From Rhodococcus sp. SMB37 (GTDB lineage Bacteria; Actinomycetota; Actinomycetes; Mycobacteriales; Mycobacteriaceae): DNA of 64,000 nt. Positions 43,211 through 51,820 of the stretch are shown one piece after another (within the stretch, counting starts at the first letter, position 1; each line of letters begins with the position of its first letter). Position numbers and translations under genes: made by a program. The DNA is taken from positions 1 to 64,000 of the forward strand of contig NZ_SLVY01000007.1 in the NCBI RefSeq assembly GCF_004345605.1, written 5' to 3'. The notes beneath the pieces were generated by a model that searched no databases, had not been told where the DNA came from, and saw only the letters and a program-made list of their open reading frames with translations.

Positions 43211-44287
43211 GTGGATCTCTCGACCCGGTCGAGCGCGGCGGTCCGGTCGCTCGCACCCGGCTACTTCGCACTCGTCATGTCGAGCGGCATCATCTCGATC
43301 GGACTACACCTCCGGGGATTCGACGTCGCATCGCTGACGTTGCTGATCATCGCGGCCCTGGCCTACGCGGTACTGGTCGTGCTCTCGACCTGGCGACTCG
43401 TGTCGTTCCGGAGTGCCCTGCGCTCGGACATGGCCGATTCGTCGCGGGCATTCGGGTTCTTCACCTTCATCGCAGGCAGCAACGTGCTGGGTGTGCGCCT
43501 GATGATGCAGGGCTGGCATTCGACCGCGGCGGTCCTGCTCCTCGTGGCCTCGGTGACCTGGCTCGTCCTCGGATACGTCATTCCGTGGACCGCTGTCCTC
43601 GGCACCACGGAACGTCCCGTGCTCGCCAAGGCCAACGGCACCTGGTTCATCTGGGTGGTGGCGAGCGAATCGGTCGCCATCGCCGCCGCCGCATTGCAAC
43701 CCGTCTACGTGGATCTGGACCGCCTGTTGGCCGCGGTCGCAGTGTTCGCGTGGGCGGTGGGCCTGTTCCTGTATGCCGCGGCCGGGATCTTCGTGGCCGC
43801 GCGGATGCTGCAATATCCGCTGCGCCCCACCGATCTGACCGCACCGTACTGGGTCGCGATGGGGGCGTGCTCGATCACGGTCGTGGCCGGAGCGCAGATC
43901 GTCGAGATGGCCGATGCGCCCATGGTCGATGCCACCCGGGGCCTGATCGCCGGCCTTGCCGTGGTGATCTGGGCATTCGCCACGTGGTTGTTCCCGCCGC
44001 TGATCGCAGCGGGCTGGTGGCGGCACCGCGTTCACAAGGTGCCGCTCACGTACGACTCGTCGCTGTGGTCGATCGTGTTCCCCCTCGGCATGTACGCCGT
44101 CGCGGGGATATATCTCGGCCGCGCCGACGACCTGCCGCTCGTCGGCGCGGTCGGTGAAGCCGAACTATGGGTCGCGGTGGCGGTGTGGTTACTCGTGTTC
44201 ACTTCGATGCTGCACCACCTGTGGACCACGCTCCTGCGCCCCCGCGTCACACCCGCAAAAATTCCTTCCGACCGGAATGTTCCCTAA
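43211..44287 (+). CDS. TehA/Tdt-type permease (C4-dicarboxylate/tellurite resistance family)
   Basis: A 358-residue membrane protein with about ten helices, GTG start 11 bases after the glycosylase stop. The opening RSLAPGYFALVMSSGIISIGLHL is typical of the voltage-dependent anion channel (SLAC1/TehA/Mae1) family. Members move organic anions, sulfite or confer tellurite resistance. Substrate not predictable. The two ends are helical hairpins and the C-terminus is a short basic tail. Confidence 0.87.
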   Translation: MDLSTRSSAAVRSLAPGYFALVMSSGIISIGLHLRGFDVASLTLLIIAALAYAVLVVLSTWRLVSFRSALRSDMADSSRAFGFFTFIAGSNVLGVRLMMQGWHSTAAVLLLVASVTWLVLGYVIPWTAVLGTTERPVLAKANGTWFIWVVASESVAIAAAALQPVYVDLDRLLAAVAVFAWAVGLFLYAAAGIFVAARMLQYPLRPTDLTAPYWVAMGACSITVVAGAQIVEMADAPMVDATRGLIAGLAVVIWAFATWLFPPLIAAGWWRHRVHKVPLTYDSSLWSIVFPLGMYAVAGIYLGRADDLPLVGAVGEAELWVAVAVWLLVFTSMLHHLWTTLLRPRVTPAKIPSDRNVP

Positions 44288-44306
44288 GCCCGGTTACGGT
44301 GGTCTG

Positions 44307-44951
44307 GTGAGCGTCGAACTCCTGGACACCGACATCGTGCACGGCCACCTGCACATCCCCGACGGGAAGCCTCGTGGCGCGATAGCCCTCACCCACGGCG
44401 CCGGCAGCAACAGCGACGCGAAGATCCTGCAGGTGATGTGCGACCGCTTCGCCGAGCGGGGACTCCTCGCGCTGCGTTACGACCTGCCGTTCCGGCGACG
44501 CAAACCGAAGGGTCCTCCACAACCGGCCCGCGCCGCGGAGGACCGATCCGGAGTCGCCGACGCTGCCGCCGCGCTACGCGAACGGCACACGGGACCGATC
44601 CTGGTCGGCGGTGTCTCCTACGGGGGCCGGCAGACATCCATGCTCGTGGCGGAGCAATCCGAGATCGCGGACGCACTCTTACTGTTGTCCTACCCGTTGC
44701 ATCCCCCGGGCAAGCCCGAGAAAGCCCGAACCGAACATCTGCCCGGCATCACGGTGCCGACGTTGTTCGTGCACGGCGCCCGCGACCCGTTCGGCACTCT
44801 CGACGAGGTCCGCGCCGCCGCAGCACTGGTGGCCGGGCCGACGACCCTTCTCGAGGTGCCGGCCGCCGGTCACGATCTGAGCCGTGCGAAGACCGACCCG
44901 TCCGACGCGGCGGTCACCGCGGTACTCGACCTACTGGGAGACTCCCTGTGA
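44307..44951 (+). CDS. Alpha/beta hydrolase (KANL3/Tex30-type)
   Basis: A 214-residue alpha/beta hydrolase. The oxyanion region is LTHGAGSNSDAKI, the nucleophile elbow is GGVSYGGRQTSM (about residue 108), the acid lies near GARDPFGTLDEV, and the catalytic histidine is in PAAGHDLS. It resembles small dienelactone-hydrolase-like proteins. The GTG at 44307 is chosen; an ATG at 44278 overlaps the preceding gene. Its stop overlaps the start of the histidine kinase by 4 bases (GTGA), so the two are made together. Confidence 0.82.
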   Translation: MSVELLDTDIVHGHLHIPDGKPRGAIALTHGAGSNSDAKILQVMCDRFAERGLLALRYDLPFRRRKPKGPPQPARAAEDRSGVADAAAALRERHTGPILVGGVSYGGRQTSMLVAEQSEIADALLLLSYPLHPPGKPEKARTEHLPGITVPTLFVHGARDPFGTLDEVRAAAALVAGPTTLLEVPAAGHDLSRAKTDPSDAAVTAVLDLLGDSL

Positions 44952-46618
44952 ACGACATGCCCGACGCGGTCACCGAAGCGCCGATCGACATCCTCCTGAC
45001 CGAACTGCGTGACCGTCTCGACGACGCCGCCACAGCACCGGAGACTCTGCGCAGCCTGCTCGAGGCGGTGCTCGTGGTCGGGTCGGGGCTCGAACTCGAC
45101 TCCATGTTGCAACGCATCGTCCAGTCCGCGGTGTCGCTGCTCGATGCCCGGTACGGCGCACTCGGTGTGCGCGCAGCCGACGGTGGCCTGTCGGAGTTCG
45201 TCTACGAAGGCATCAGCACCGCACAGCGCAGCAGAATGGGCCACCTGCCGGAAGGCCGCGGCATCCTCGGTTTGCTGATCAACGATCCTCGCCCGGTGCG
45301 ACTGGCCGATCTGTCGAAGCACCCGGCGTCGATCGGTTTCCCGCCGAACCACCCACCCATGAAGTCCTTCCTGGGCACTCCGATCATGATCCGCGGCAAG
45401 GTGTTCGGCAGCATCTACCTGACCGAGAAGCTCGGCGAGCCGGAGTTCTCCGTGGAAGATGCGGTGATCCTGAAGGTACTCGCGACGTCCGCCGGCATAG
45501 CCGTCGACAACGCGCGACTGTTCGAAGATTCACTGACCCGCGAACGGTGGCTCGCGGCGATGGCCTCGATCAACGCACGTCTACTCGTGGGCGGCTCGGT
45601 CGACGACACACTCGGCCTGCTCACCGGCCAGGTCCGCGAACTGGCCCGCGGCGCCGGAGCTTTCGTCGTCCTCGTCGACGGCTCACACGGCACGCTTCGC
45701 GCTGCATCACCGACGGCACCGGCAGCCGACACAGTACGCATCGACCTGACCGACACACCGGTGTTGCATGCACTCAGGACCCGGCAGGCGGTTCTCACCG
45801 ATTCACTGGCCGGACTGCCGTCGGCCGGACACGGCAACGAGGGCAACGCGATCGTGCTGCCGCTGTCGGCGACCTCCACCATCACCGGCGTGCTGATCGT
45901 CACCCAGGAGGCCGGATCGGATCCGTGGGACGACGAAGAGATCGCACGACTCGACTCGATGGCGAATCTTGCAGCAGTGGCACTGGAATTCGCCGAGCAG
46001 CAACGCAAGAAGCGATTGCTCGACGTCCTCGCAGATCGCGACCGCATCGCGCAAGACCTACACGACAACGTGATTCAGCGACTCTTCGCCACCGGAATGA
46101 GCCTGCAGAGCGTCATGGCCCCCGGCGCAGACCCCGGCCGAGTCACCGACGTGATCCATCATGCCGTCGAGCAACTCGATCGGACGGTCCGCGAGATCCG
46201 CACGACAATCTTCGATCTACACACGGCCGGTGCCGCGGTCGGCACCAGCCTTCGGCGGAGATTGCTCGACGTCGTGGGTGATCTCAGCATTCACTCGGCA
46301 GTTGCGCCGAATGTCCAATTCATAGGCCCTATCGACACTTTGGTGCCCGACCGCATCCACCCGCACGCCGAAGCCGTGCTGCGCGAGGGCCTGAGCAATG
46401 CGCTGCGACACTCACAATCGGAGAACATCACGGTGTCCGTGACCGCAGATCACGACTTCCGGATCGAGATCGTCGACGACGGCACCGGCCTCCCGGACGC
46501 GCCGCGGCGAAGCGGCCTGGCCAACCTCGAACGCCGGGCCACACAATGCGGCGGGAAGTGCACCATCGGACCCGGCGACGTCAGTGGAACGCGGGTGTTG
46601 TGGAGCGCGCCGCTCTGA
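44948..46618 (+). CDS. DosS/DevS-type GAF-domain histidine kinase
   Basis: A 556-residue cytoplasmic histidine kinase of the DevS/DosS type. Two GAF domains occupy about residues 40-180 and 210-345. The first contains the segment HPASIGFPPNHPPMKSFLGTP, strongly reminiscent of the haem-binding GAF of mycobacterial DosS. The phosphoacceptor His is in RDRIAQDLHDNVIQRLFATG (about 370). The ATPase has IVDDGTGL and RSGLANLERRA. It has no membrane segments. A redox, oxygen or NO sensor is likely; haem binding must be tested. The cognate regulator is the next gene, in convergent orientation, an unusual arrangement. Confidence 0.9.
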   Translation: MNDMPDAVTEAPIDILLTELRDRLDDAATAPETLRSLLEAVLVVGSGLELDSMLQRIVQSAVSLLDARYGALGVRAADGGLSEFVYEGISTAQRSRMGHLPEGRGILGLLINDPRPVRLADLSKHPASIGFPPNHPPMKSFLGTPIMIRGKVFGSIYLTEKLGEPEFSVEDAVILKVLATSAGIAVDNARLFEDSLTRERWLAAMASINARLLVGGSVDDTLGLLTGQVRELARGAGAFVVLVDGSHGTLRAASPTAPAADTVRIDLTDTPVLHALRTRQAVLTDSLAGLPSAGHGNEGNAIVLPLSATSTITGVLIVTQEAGSDPWDDEEIARLDSMANLAAVALEFAEQQRKKRLLDVLADRDRIAQDLHDNVIQRLFATGMSLQSVMAPGADPGRVTDVIHHAVEQLDRTVREIRTTIFDLHTAGAAVGTSLRRRLLDVVGDLSIHSAVAPNVQFIGPIDTLVPDRIHPHAEAVLREGLSNALRHSQSENITVSVTADHDFRIEIVDDGTGLPDAPRRSGLANLERRATQCGGKCTIGPGDVSGTRVLWSAPL

Positions 46619-46640
46619 ATCATCCTGCACCCGAGCAGGT

Positions 46641-47288
46641 TCAGGACTGTCCCTGCTCCTTGCCCTTGCGCAACTCGGTTGCCAGGACCGCGGCCTGCGT
46701 GCGGCGCTGCATCCCGAGCTTCGCCAGCAGCCGCGACACGTAGTTCTTCACCGTCTTCTCGGCGAGGAACAACCGCTCGGCGATCTCGCGGTTGGTCATC
46801 CCCTCGCCGATCAGCTCGAACACGGCCTTCTCCTGATCGGACAGCTCCGCCAGCGGGTCCGCGTTCCGCGACGCGCGGATCCGATTCATCAGCGCGGCGG
46901 TGGCGCGGCTGTCGAGCAAGGATCCGCCCTCCCCCACCGTGCGGACCGCCGACACGAGGTCGGTGCCGAGGATCTGCTTGAGCACGAATCCCGACGCGCC
47001 GGCCATGATCGCGTCGAACAGCGCCTCGTCGTCGGAGTACGACGTGAGCATCAAAGCACGCAATTCGGGCATCCGGGTGCGCAGTTCCCGGCACAGTTCG
47101 ACACCGTTGCCGTCGGGAAGCCTGACGTCCAGCACCGCGACGTCGGCGCCGCTTCCCGGGATCCGGGCGAGCGCCTCGCCCACCGACGCGGCCTCACCCA
47201 CGACGGTGAAGTCAGGGACGCTGCTGAGCAGGTCCACCAGTCCGCGTCTCACGATCTCGTGGTCGTCGACGAGAAATATGCGGGGCAT
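46641..47288 (-). CDS. devR: DosR/DevR-type response regulator
   Basis: A 215-residue NarL/FixJ-type response regulator. Receiver: [14 protein letters not shown], phosphoacceptor Asp in [14 protein letters not shown] (about residue 54), SYSD and the conserved Lys in FVLKQILG. The C-terminal LuxR-type helix-turn-helix is [35 protein letters not shown] in order. It closely matches mycobacterial DosR. ATG 47288 has AAAGG 8 bases before it; a GTG three codons upstream is less well spaced. Convergent with the DosS-like kinase (22 bp apart) and divergent from the Acg-like nitroreductase. Confidence 0.92.
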   Translation of the reverse strand: MPRIFLVDDHEIVRRGLVDLLSSVPDFTVVGEAASVGEALARIPGSGADVAVLDVRLPDGNGVELCRELRTRMPELRALMLTSYSDDEALFDAIMAGASGFVLKQILGTDLVSAVRTVGEGGSLLDSRATAALMNRIRASRNADPLAELSDQEKAVFELIGEGMTNREIAERLFLAEKTVKNYVSRLLAKLGMQRRTQAAVLATELRKGKEQGQS

Positions 47289-47372
47289 CGCACGCACCTT
47301 TCGTTGAGCTCTATGGTGCCATCGTCGCAGCTCCCCACGACCGTCTGTGCCTCAGGGCCATTCGACGTCAGT

Positions 47373-47392
47373 TTCGGGACCTTTGCCCCTGC
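47373..47392. promoter_or_regulatory. DosR-box-like site upstream of the Acg-like gene
   Basis: The 20-mer begins TTCGGGAC, an exact left half of the DosR consensus TTSGGGACTWWAGTCCCSAA, and continues CTTTGCCCC; 14 of 20 positions match. It lies about 95 bp before the nitroreductase ATG and a similar distance from the response-regulator start, so it could control both. Confidence 0.6.
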
Positions 47393-47476
47393 ACCCTGCC
47401 CGCACCCATGCGCGACGCTCGTACTACACCGGGACATGTGTCGGTACCCGGCGACGACCGGATGGGGAGGGTAGCG

Positions 47477-48400
47477 ATGACCGTCGATTCCGAAACCTGG
47501 TCGCCCAGCGATACGGAGATCATTGCGCGAGCTGTCATCGAAGCCCCGTCGGTCCACGACACACAACCGTGGAACCTGACGCTTCCCGGTTCCGCCGCGG
47601 AGCTCGAGGAACGTCTCGAATTCGCGGAGCCCGGCGCGGACCCCCTACGCCCCGATCGGCTCATCTCGTGCGGCACCGCCGTGGCTCATCTCGAGCTCGC
47701 GATGCGTGTCCTCGGCAGGCAAGTCCGCACCGACCTGTGTCCCTTCCCCGATCGTCCGGCCGTCATCGCTCGGATCGAGACGCTCGGGACATCCGTTCCG
47801 GACAGCTCGGACCTTCGGCTATACGCTGCAATCTCCCGTCGCAAGAGCCACCGTGAAGCCTTCACCGATATCCCTGTGCCCGCCGAGACCATCGGCGACG
47901 TCGTCGCCGCAGGCGCCCAGGTGCCCGGTGTCGGCATCCGCCTGCTGGCGTCCGACGAGGCCCAGGCTCTCGCCGACATGCTCACCTACTCGGCCGAGGC
48001 CAAGCGTCGCAATCCCCACTATCAACGCGAGATGTTCTCGTGGACGTCGCATTGGCAGCCGGAAGGCAACGCCGAGGTCGTCGAGGGTTGGGATGCCACG
48101 CTGGACGAGCACGGTGCCGCGGGCAAAGCCATGATCACCACCGATGTGCCCGACACATCGGCGCTGGCCACCGCGATCGACCGCGAGACCGTACTGCTGT
48201 TCTACGCCGCTTCCGCCGACCCGATCGATCTGGTCCGGATCGGGATGGCCACCGAACGTGCATGGCTGGCGGCCGTCGACGCCCGCCTCTCGGCGTCGGT
48301 TCTCACCCATCCGCTCCGAATCGAAGACTCCGCCGACCGACTCGGTGCACGATTGGGTATGGCCACCCCGCCACAGTTGATCATGCGCATCGGCTACTGA
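47477..48400 (+). CDS. Acg-like nitroreductase-family protein
   Basis: A 307-residue protein of the Acg/nitroreductase-like family, whose mycobacterial members (Rv2032, Rv3127 and others) are DosR-controlled. Features: APSVHDTQPWNLTL (flavin/substrate region, residues about 22-35), ISCGTAVAHLELAMRVLG, RKSHREAF and SADPIDLVRIGMATERAWLAA. They bind FMN but are thought to sequester rather than reduce. ATG 47477 chosen, after GGGAGG at suitable spacing. A DosR-box-like site precedes it. Confidence 0.87.
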   Translation: MTVDSETWSPSDTEIIARAVIEAPSVHDTQPWNLTLPGSAAELEERLEFAEPGADPLRPDRLISCGTAVAHLELAMRVLGRQVRTDLCPFPDRPAVIARIETLGTSVPDSSDLRLYAAISRRKSHREAFTDIPVPAETIGDVVAAGAQVPGVGIRLLASDEAQALADMLTYSAEAKRRNPHYQREMFSWTSHWQPEGNAEVVEGWDATLDEHGAAGKAMITTDVPDTSALATAIDRETVLLFYAASADPIDLVRIGMATERAWLAAVDARLSASVLTHPLRIEDSADRLGARLGMATPPQLIMRIGY

Positions 48401-48426
48401 CCGCCCGTGAGGAAGGGACCCCGAAG

Positions 48427-48696
48427 GTGACACAAGAACTCACCGGCATCGAACTCGAAGTGCCGTCGAACGCCGAGTTGTACCAGGTCGTTCTGGACAT
48501 GGCACAGGCAGCGAAAGCCGGCAACACCTCGGGCTGGTTGGCGGCCCGCTACAGCGGTCTTCCACTCGAGGATCTCGCCTACACCTGCACGGAAATGCTG
48601 GGCATCCTGATCGAGAACAATGCGATCCGTGAGGGTGTGCACCCGGCCGACATGTGGCGTCGCCTGAGGACGGACGGCGTCGACGAGTTCGGCTGA
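48427..48696 (+). CDS. Small hypothetical protein after the Acg-like gene
   Basis: An 89-residue protein I do not recognise. It is acidic and mostly helical: VPSNAELYQVVLDMAQAAKAG then EDLAYTCTEMLGILIENNAI, ending WRRLRTDGVDEFG. GTG start 26 bases after the nitroreductase stop with AAGG before it, so it shares the transcript and probably the DosR control. No signal or membrane segment. Confidence 0.75.
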   Translation: MTQELTGIELEVPSNAELYQVVLDMAQAAKAGNTSGWLAARYSGLPLEDLAYTCTEMLGILIENNAIREGVHPADMWRRLRTDGVDEFG

Positions 48697-48719
48697 CACA
48701 CCGCTGATCTCGCACAGTC

Positions 48720-49409
48720 TCATAGACCTGCAGTTACCGGTTCATCACTGCCCTCCGCGACCCGAGCACCTATCTGATCGCCGCCGCACTGTGCGAGGAA
48801 GAAGACGGCCCACACGATACCGTGCTGACGACGCGCGAGCGGGTTCGCCGATTCGTGACGATCTGTCATCGGCAGCCACGTCGGAAGCGCCTGAGGAATA
48901 CCGGCCAGAGCGCGCTGACGTTCCTCGTGCTCGCGGTGGAGTTTCGCGATATCGTCCTCGGCTGGGCGTGCGGGCCCTGTCCACGAGAACAATGCGGGAT
49001 CGAATACGCCGTCGAGGGTGGGGCTTTCGAGCTCCATCCAGTCCCCACCGCGCTGCCACCGCAGTGCGATGCCGAGTTCCGCGTCGAACACGTAGCTGAC
49101 CGCTTGGTTCGCTCGCTGGTCGAGGGCGCGCACCTCCCAGCCGTCCCGGCCACGAACGCGGACTGCTCTGGGTGCACTCGGGCCGACGAAACCTTGGTCG
49201 TCGAATCCGCGAGTTGCCCGGGGAGGAAACACGTCGTAGGCGCGGAGAAGAAAGGTTGGCGAGGCACCCATGGTTGCGTATCCGGTGTTGGGAGACTTGA
49301 CGGCGTGCACCATCGTGCAGTAGTTCGAGCCTCGGACCTGCTCCCACGTCGGCGTCATGATCGGAACGTACCCGACGGTGTCGGCTCCGATCGGAGTCTG
49401 AGCAGGCAT
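48720..49409 (-). CDS. Hypothetical protein, conserved-looking, cotranscribed with a hydrolase
   Basis: A 229-residue protein with no family I can name. It opens MPAQTPIGADTVGYVP and has Trp/Gly/Arg-rich beta-type sequence in the middle (GWEVRALDQRANQAVSYVFD), ending in a helical, charged part. The ATG at 49409 lies 11 bases after the hydrolase stop; the ATG at 49358 (MTPTWEQVRGSN) is the alternative. No signal peptide. Confidence 0.65.
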   Translation of the reverse strand: MPAQTPIGADTVGYVPIMTPTWEQVRGSNYCTMVHAVKSPNTGYATMGASPTFLLRAYDVFPPRATRGFDDQGFVGPSAPRAVRVRGRDGWEVRALDQRANQAVSYVFDAELGIALRWQRGGDWMELESPTLDGVFDPALFSWTGPARPAEDDIAKLHREHEERQRALAGIPQALPTWLPMTDRHESANPLARRQHGIVWAVFFLAQCGGDQIGARVAEGSDEPVTAGL

Positions 49410-49420
49410 TCCGGGGCGGG

Positions 49421-50377
49421 TTACTTGCTGTGGACGTGACCGATCGGGTCGGTGCTGCCGTTGAGGGCTGCCCGGGCGGATGCCCAATTGTCGTCGATGC
49501 GGAGCGCGGTGCGAAGATAGACGGTGCTCATCCGCTGCAGTACGGCCACGCGCTCCGGGTTCTCGTCGGTGGTCTCCGCGACCTCGTACCCGGGAATCCC
49601 GCCCAGTGCGTGCTCAGCTTCGTAGAAGGTGATGAGATCGGTGGCACCGGGACTGTGGGTGTAGACGTCGGTGAACCAGTCGGGGCCGCGGCTCGACAAG
49701 TGGGACTGGTCGCGGTCGCCCGCCACGACGAGCGTCGGCGTGGTGAGCTCCCCGAACGACGGGTACATGAACGGAAAGTTGGCTTGCGCGAAGGGATGTA
49801 GCTCCTCACCGCCAACCCCGGTGGCGGATAGGAGGATGCCTGCCGCGACCCGGCTGTCGGACATGTCCTTCCCGACCTGTCCGTCCTCGCCCATGATCCG
49901 GGCGCCGAGGAGGGCCTGCGCGGTCTGCGCACCCCAGGAATGACCGGCGACGGCGATGCGGGTGCGGTCGACACGGCCGCCCAAGCCAGGGACGGCGGCT
50001 TCGACGACGTCGAGTTGGTCGAGAATGCGTCCGAAGTCTGCGATCCGCTCGGTCCAGATACTCGGGAAGCGGGGATCGTCGAATCCGATCCCGTACCGCC
50101 TGGAGTCCAGGTGGGTGGGCTGGACCACGACGAAGCCCCGCGAGGCCCAGAACGCGGCCAGAGGCGCATAGCCGTCGTGATGCCACCCGTTGCCGTGCGA
50201 GAGCAACACGATCGGAAGGTCGGAGCCGGTGATCGGCGCGGAGATCCGCACGTCGAGCGGCAGCGGGCGATCATCGGCCGACAGTTCGACGGGGGCAAGG
50301 GACACGACGGGAGTGCCGTCGCCGACAAGATCGTCGAGGGTGGAAACAAGTGAAGTAGTCAGGACGGAAGAAGTCAC
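49421..50377 (-). CDS. Alpha/beta hydrolase (platelet-activating-factor-acetylhydrolase-like)
   Basis: A 318-residue serine hydrolase. The oxyanion region is LLSHGNGWHHDG, the nucleophile is VAGHSWGAQTAQ (about residue 150), the acid is AGDRDQSH and the histidine lies in AEHALGGIPG. This organisation resembles PAF-AH/dienelactone-type hydrolases. The GTG at 50377 has AAAGGA 8 bases before it. It is divergent from its probable regulator, a TetR gene, across a region with two identical-type palindromes. Confidence 0.85.
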   Translation of the reverse strand: MTSSVLTTSLVSTLDDLVGDGTPVVSLAPVELSADDRPLPLDVRISAPITGSDLPIVLLSHGNGWHHDGYAPLAAFWASRGFVVVQPTHLDSRRYGIGFDDPRFPSIWTERIADFGRILDQLDVVEAAVPGLGGRVDRTRIAVAGHSWGAQTAQALLGARIMGEDGQVGKDMSDSRVAAGILLSATGVGGEELHPFAQANFPFMYPSFGELTTPTLVVAGDRDQSHLSSRGPDWFTDVYTHSPGATDLITFYEAEHALGGIPGYEVAETTDENPERVAVLQRMSTVYLRTALRIDDNWASARAALNGSTDPIGHVHSK

Positions 50378-50409
50378 GACGTGGTCCTTTCGATGGCCGG
50401 CGCCCGACC

Positions 50410-50415
50410 ATAATA
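50410..50415 (-). promoter_or_regulatory. Minus-10 element of the hydrolase gene
   Basis: Read leftward, TATTAT is preceded at 19 bases by TTGTTC, a plausible sigma-70 promoter for the hydrolase gene. The candidate TetR operators overlap the minus-35 region, consistent with repression. Confidence 0.45.
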
Positions 50416-50420
50416 GAAAA

Positions 50421-50457
50421 CGGAGCGATGTTCCGAACAATACGGAGCAATGTTCCG
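50421..50457. promoter_or_regulatory. Two tandem TetR-type palindromic operators
   Basis: CGGAGCGATGTTCCG (50421-50435) and CGGAGCAATGTTCCG (50443-50457) are near-identical palindromes with CGGA/TCCG arms. Their start-to-start distance is 22 bp, about two helical turns. They lie between the divergent hydrolase and TetR genes, so both promoters can be covered by the repressor. Confidence 0.75.
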
Positions 50458-50492
50458 GATAGCAACCCGTACGACATGGAAGAGTGTGTTCT

Positions 50493-51080
50493 GTGATCGA
50501 TGAGAGCGGACGCCGCACGAAGCGCGCCGACGCGCGACGGAACGAGCAGGCGCTCCTCGACGCGGCGGCGGCGGTGTTCGTCACCTCCGGGGTCGACGCA
50601 CCGGTTCGTGAGATCGCGGCGAGAGCCGGGGTCGGAATGGGAACGATCTACCGGCACTTCCCGACTCGTCCGGAACTCGTGGTGGCGGTGTACCGCCACC
50701 AGGTCGAAGCGTGCGCCGACGCCGGTCCGAGACTGCTGGAGGAGAGCCCGACGCCCGAAGCCGCCCTGCGCTCATGGGTAGCACTGTTCGTGGAATTCCT
50801 GGTCACCAAGCATGGCCTCGCCGGCGCACTGCAAGGAGACAGCGCCGGATCCGATGCGCTGCACGCCTACTTCGTCGATCGCCTCGTGCCGGTCTGCGCC
50901 TCACTCCTCGAGGCCACGTTCGAACATCGCGGCGCCGGACACATCGCACCAGTCGACGCATACAACCTGATGAAGGGCATCGGGAACCTCTGTATCGGAG
51001 TGGCCGGCGACCCCGATTACGACGCCGACCGACTCGTTCAACTCCTCGTCTCCGGCGTGCTCACCGGATCCGATCAGTAG
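50493..51080 (+). CDS. TetR family regulator of the divergent hydrolase
   Basis: A 195-residue TetR repressor. The helix-turn-helix spans about residues 15-65 (REIAARAGVGMGTIYRHFPTRPEL). The C-terminal half matches the usual ligand domain of AcrR-like regulators of hydrolase genes (VALFVEFLVTKHGLAGAL). GTG 50493 has GGAAGAG 8 bases before it; an earlier GTG at 50484 overlaps that site. Divergent from the hydrolase gene. Confidence 0.85.
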   Translation: MIDESGRRTKRADARRNEQALLDAAAAVFVTSGVDAPVREIAARAGVGMGTIYRHFPTRPELVVAVYRHQVEACADAGPRLLEESPTPEAALRSWVALFVEFLVTKHGLAGALQGDSAGSDALHAYFVDRLVPVCASLLEATFEHRGAGHIAPVDAYNLMKGIGNLCIGVAGDPDYDADRLVQLLVSGVLTGSDQ

Positions 51081-51820
51081 ACATGCGCCGTGGCCAGGTT
51101 CGCGGGTAAAGACTCCATAGCGAACCGAACAATTGTTCGAGTTGACCCCGATCGCGCCACGTGAGATCATGCCTCCACCGGCCTGAATACAGGTCGACCC
51201 CGGCAGGTGCGCTAACACCGAACCGGGGTCTGGGCACACGACAGATTGGACTGTCATGCACCGTACGGTGGATTCTATCCACACGCCCTTCAGAGGCGTG
51301 AATCAGCAACGAGCCGCGAGCGCATTCTTCCGCGCCGGCCGACATCTCACCTGCCCGCCAGGTTCTTCACCGACGTCCTGAACTTCCGGCCCCTCGATCC
51401 TGCCGACCCGGCAGTGCTGATCGAGGGACCAGAGGCGTTTCTCCTGCCCCGGCGTGCACAAGGGCCGTTTCGGTAACCGCGGCACGCCCCGGCATTCGTC
51501 GCTCATCTCCTCAGATCCGACGTCAGCGCATCGACGCTGCGTACCGGGGTGTCATTCCTCGGAACGAAACCGACTGGGCGCCAGTATCCTTCGTCTCCGC
51601 AGCCGGCGGTGGAGCACCCGATCGCGCGGGTCGACACAACCGACCGGGTCCAGTACAAGCCACACGTCACCTCCGACGTGGGGCCAGAAGTGCTGGCCGA
51701 GACGGTCTATCGGGGTATGGCGACCGGGCAGCGTTGGGGAAGGGGCCGAAGGCTAACACAGGGACCCGTAGGGTCTCCGTACGGTCAGGCGCAGCCGCCC
51801 GCAGGGCGTCCCTCAGACGT
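51081..51820. other. 740-bp region without a convincing gene
   Basis: Several short open frames exist but none has a ribosome-binding site, coding bias and family match together. One (51246-51476, forward) encodes a stretch FFTDVLNFRPLDPADP that could be a remnant. Another frame around 51600-51750 reads HVTSDVGPEVLAETVYRG, also protein-like. A perfect GACCC-GTA-GGGTC palindrome lies around 51761. The region looks like decayed coding sequence. Confidence 0.4.

Noticed and set aside
51246-51476. A 76-codon frame in the gap before the stress operon
   Set aside because: It has no ribosome-binding site and no family match, and its start is in non-conserved sequence; kept only as a possible remnant.
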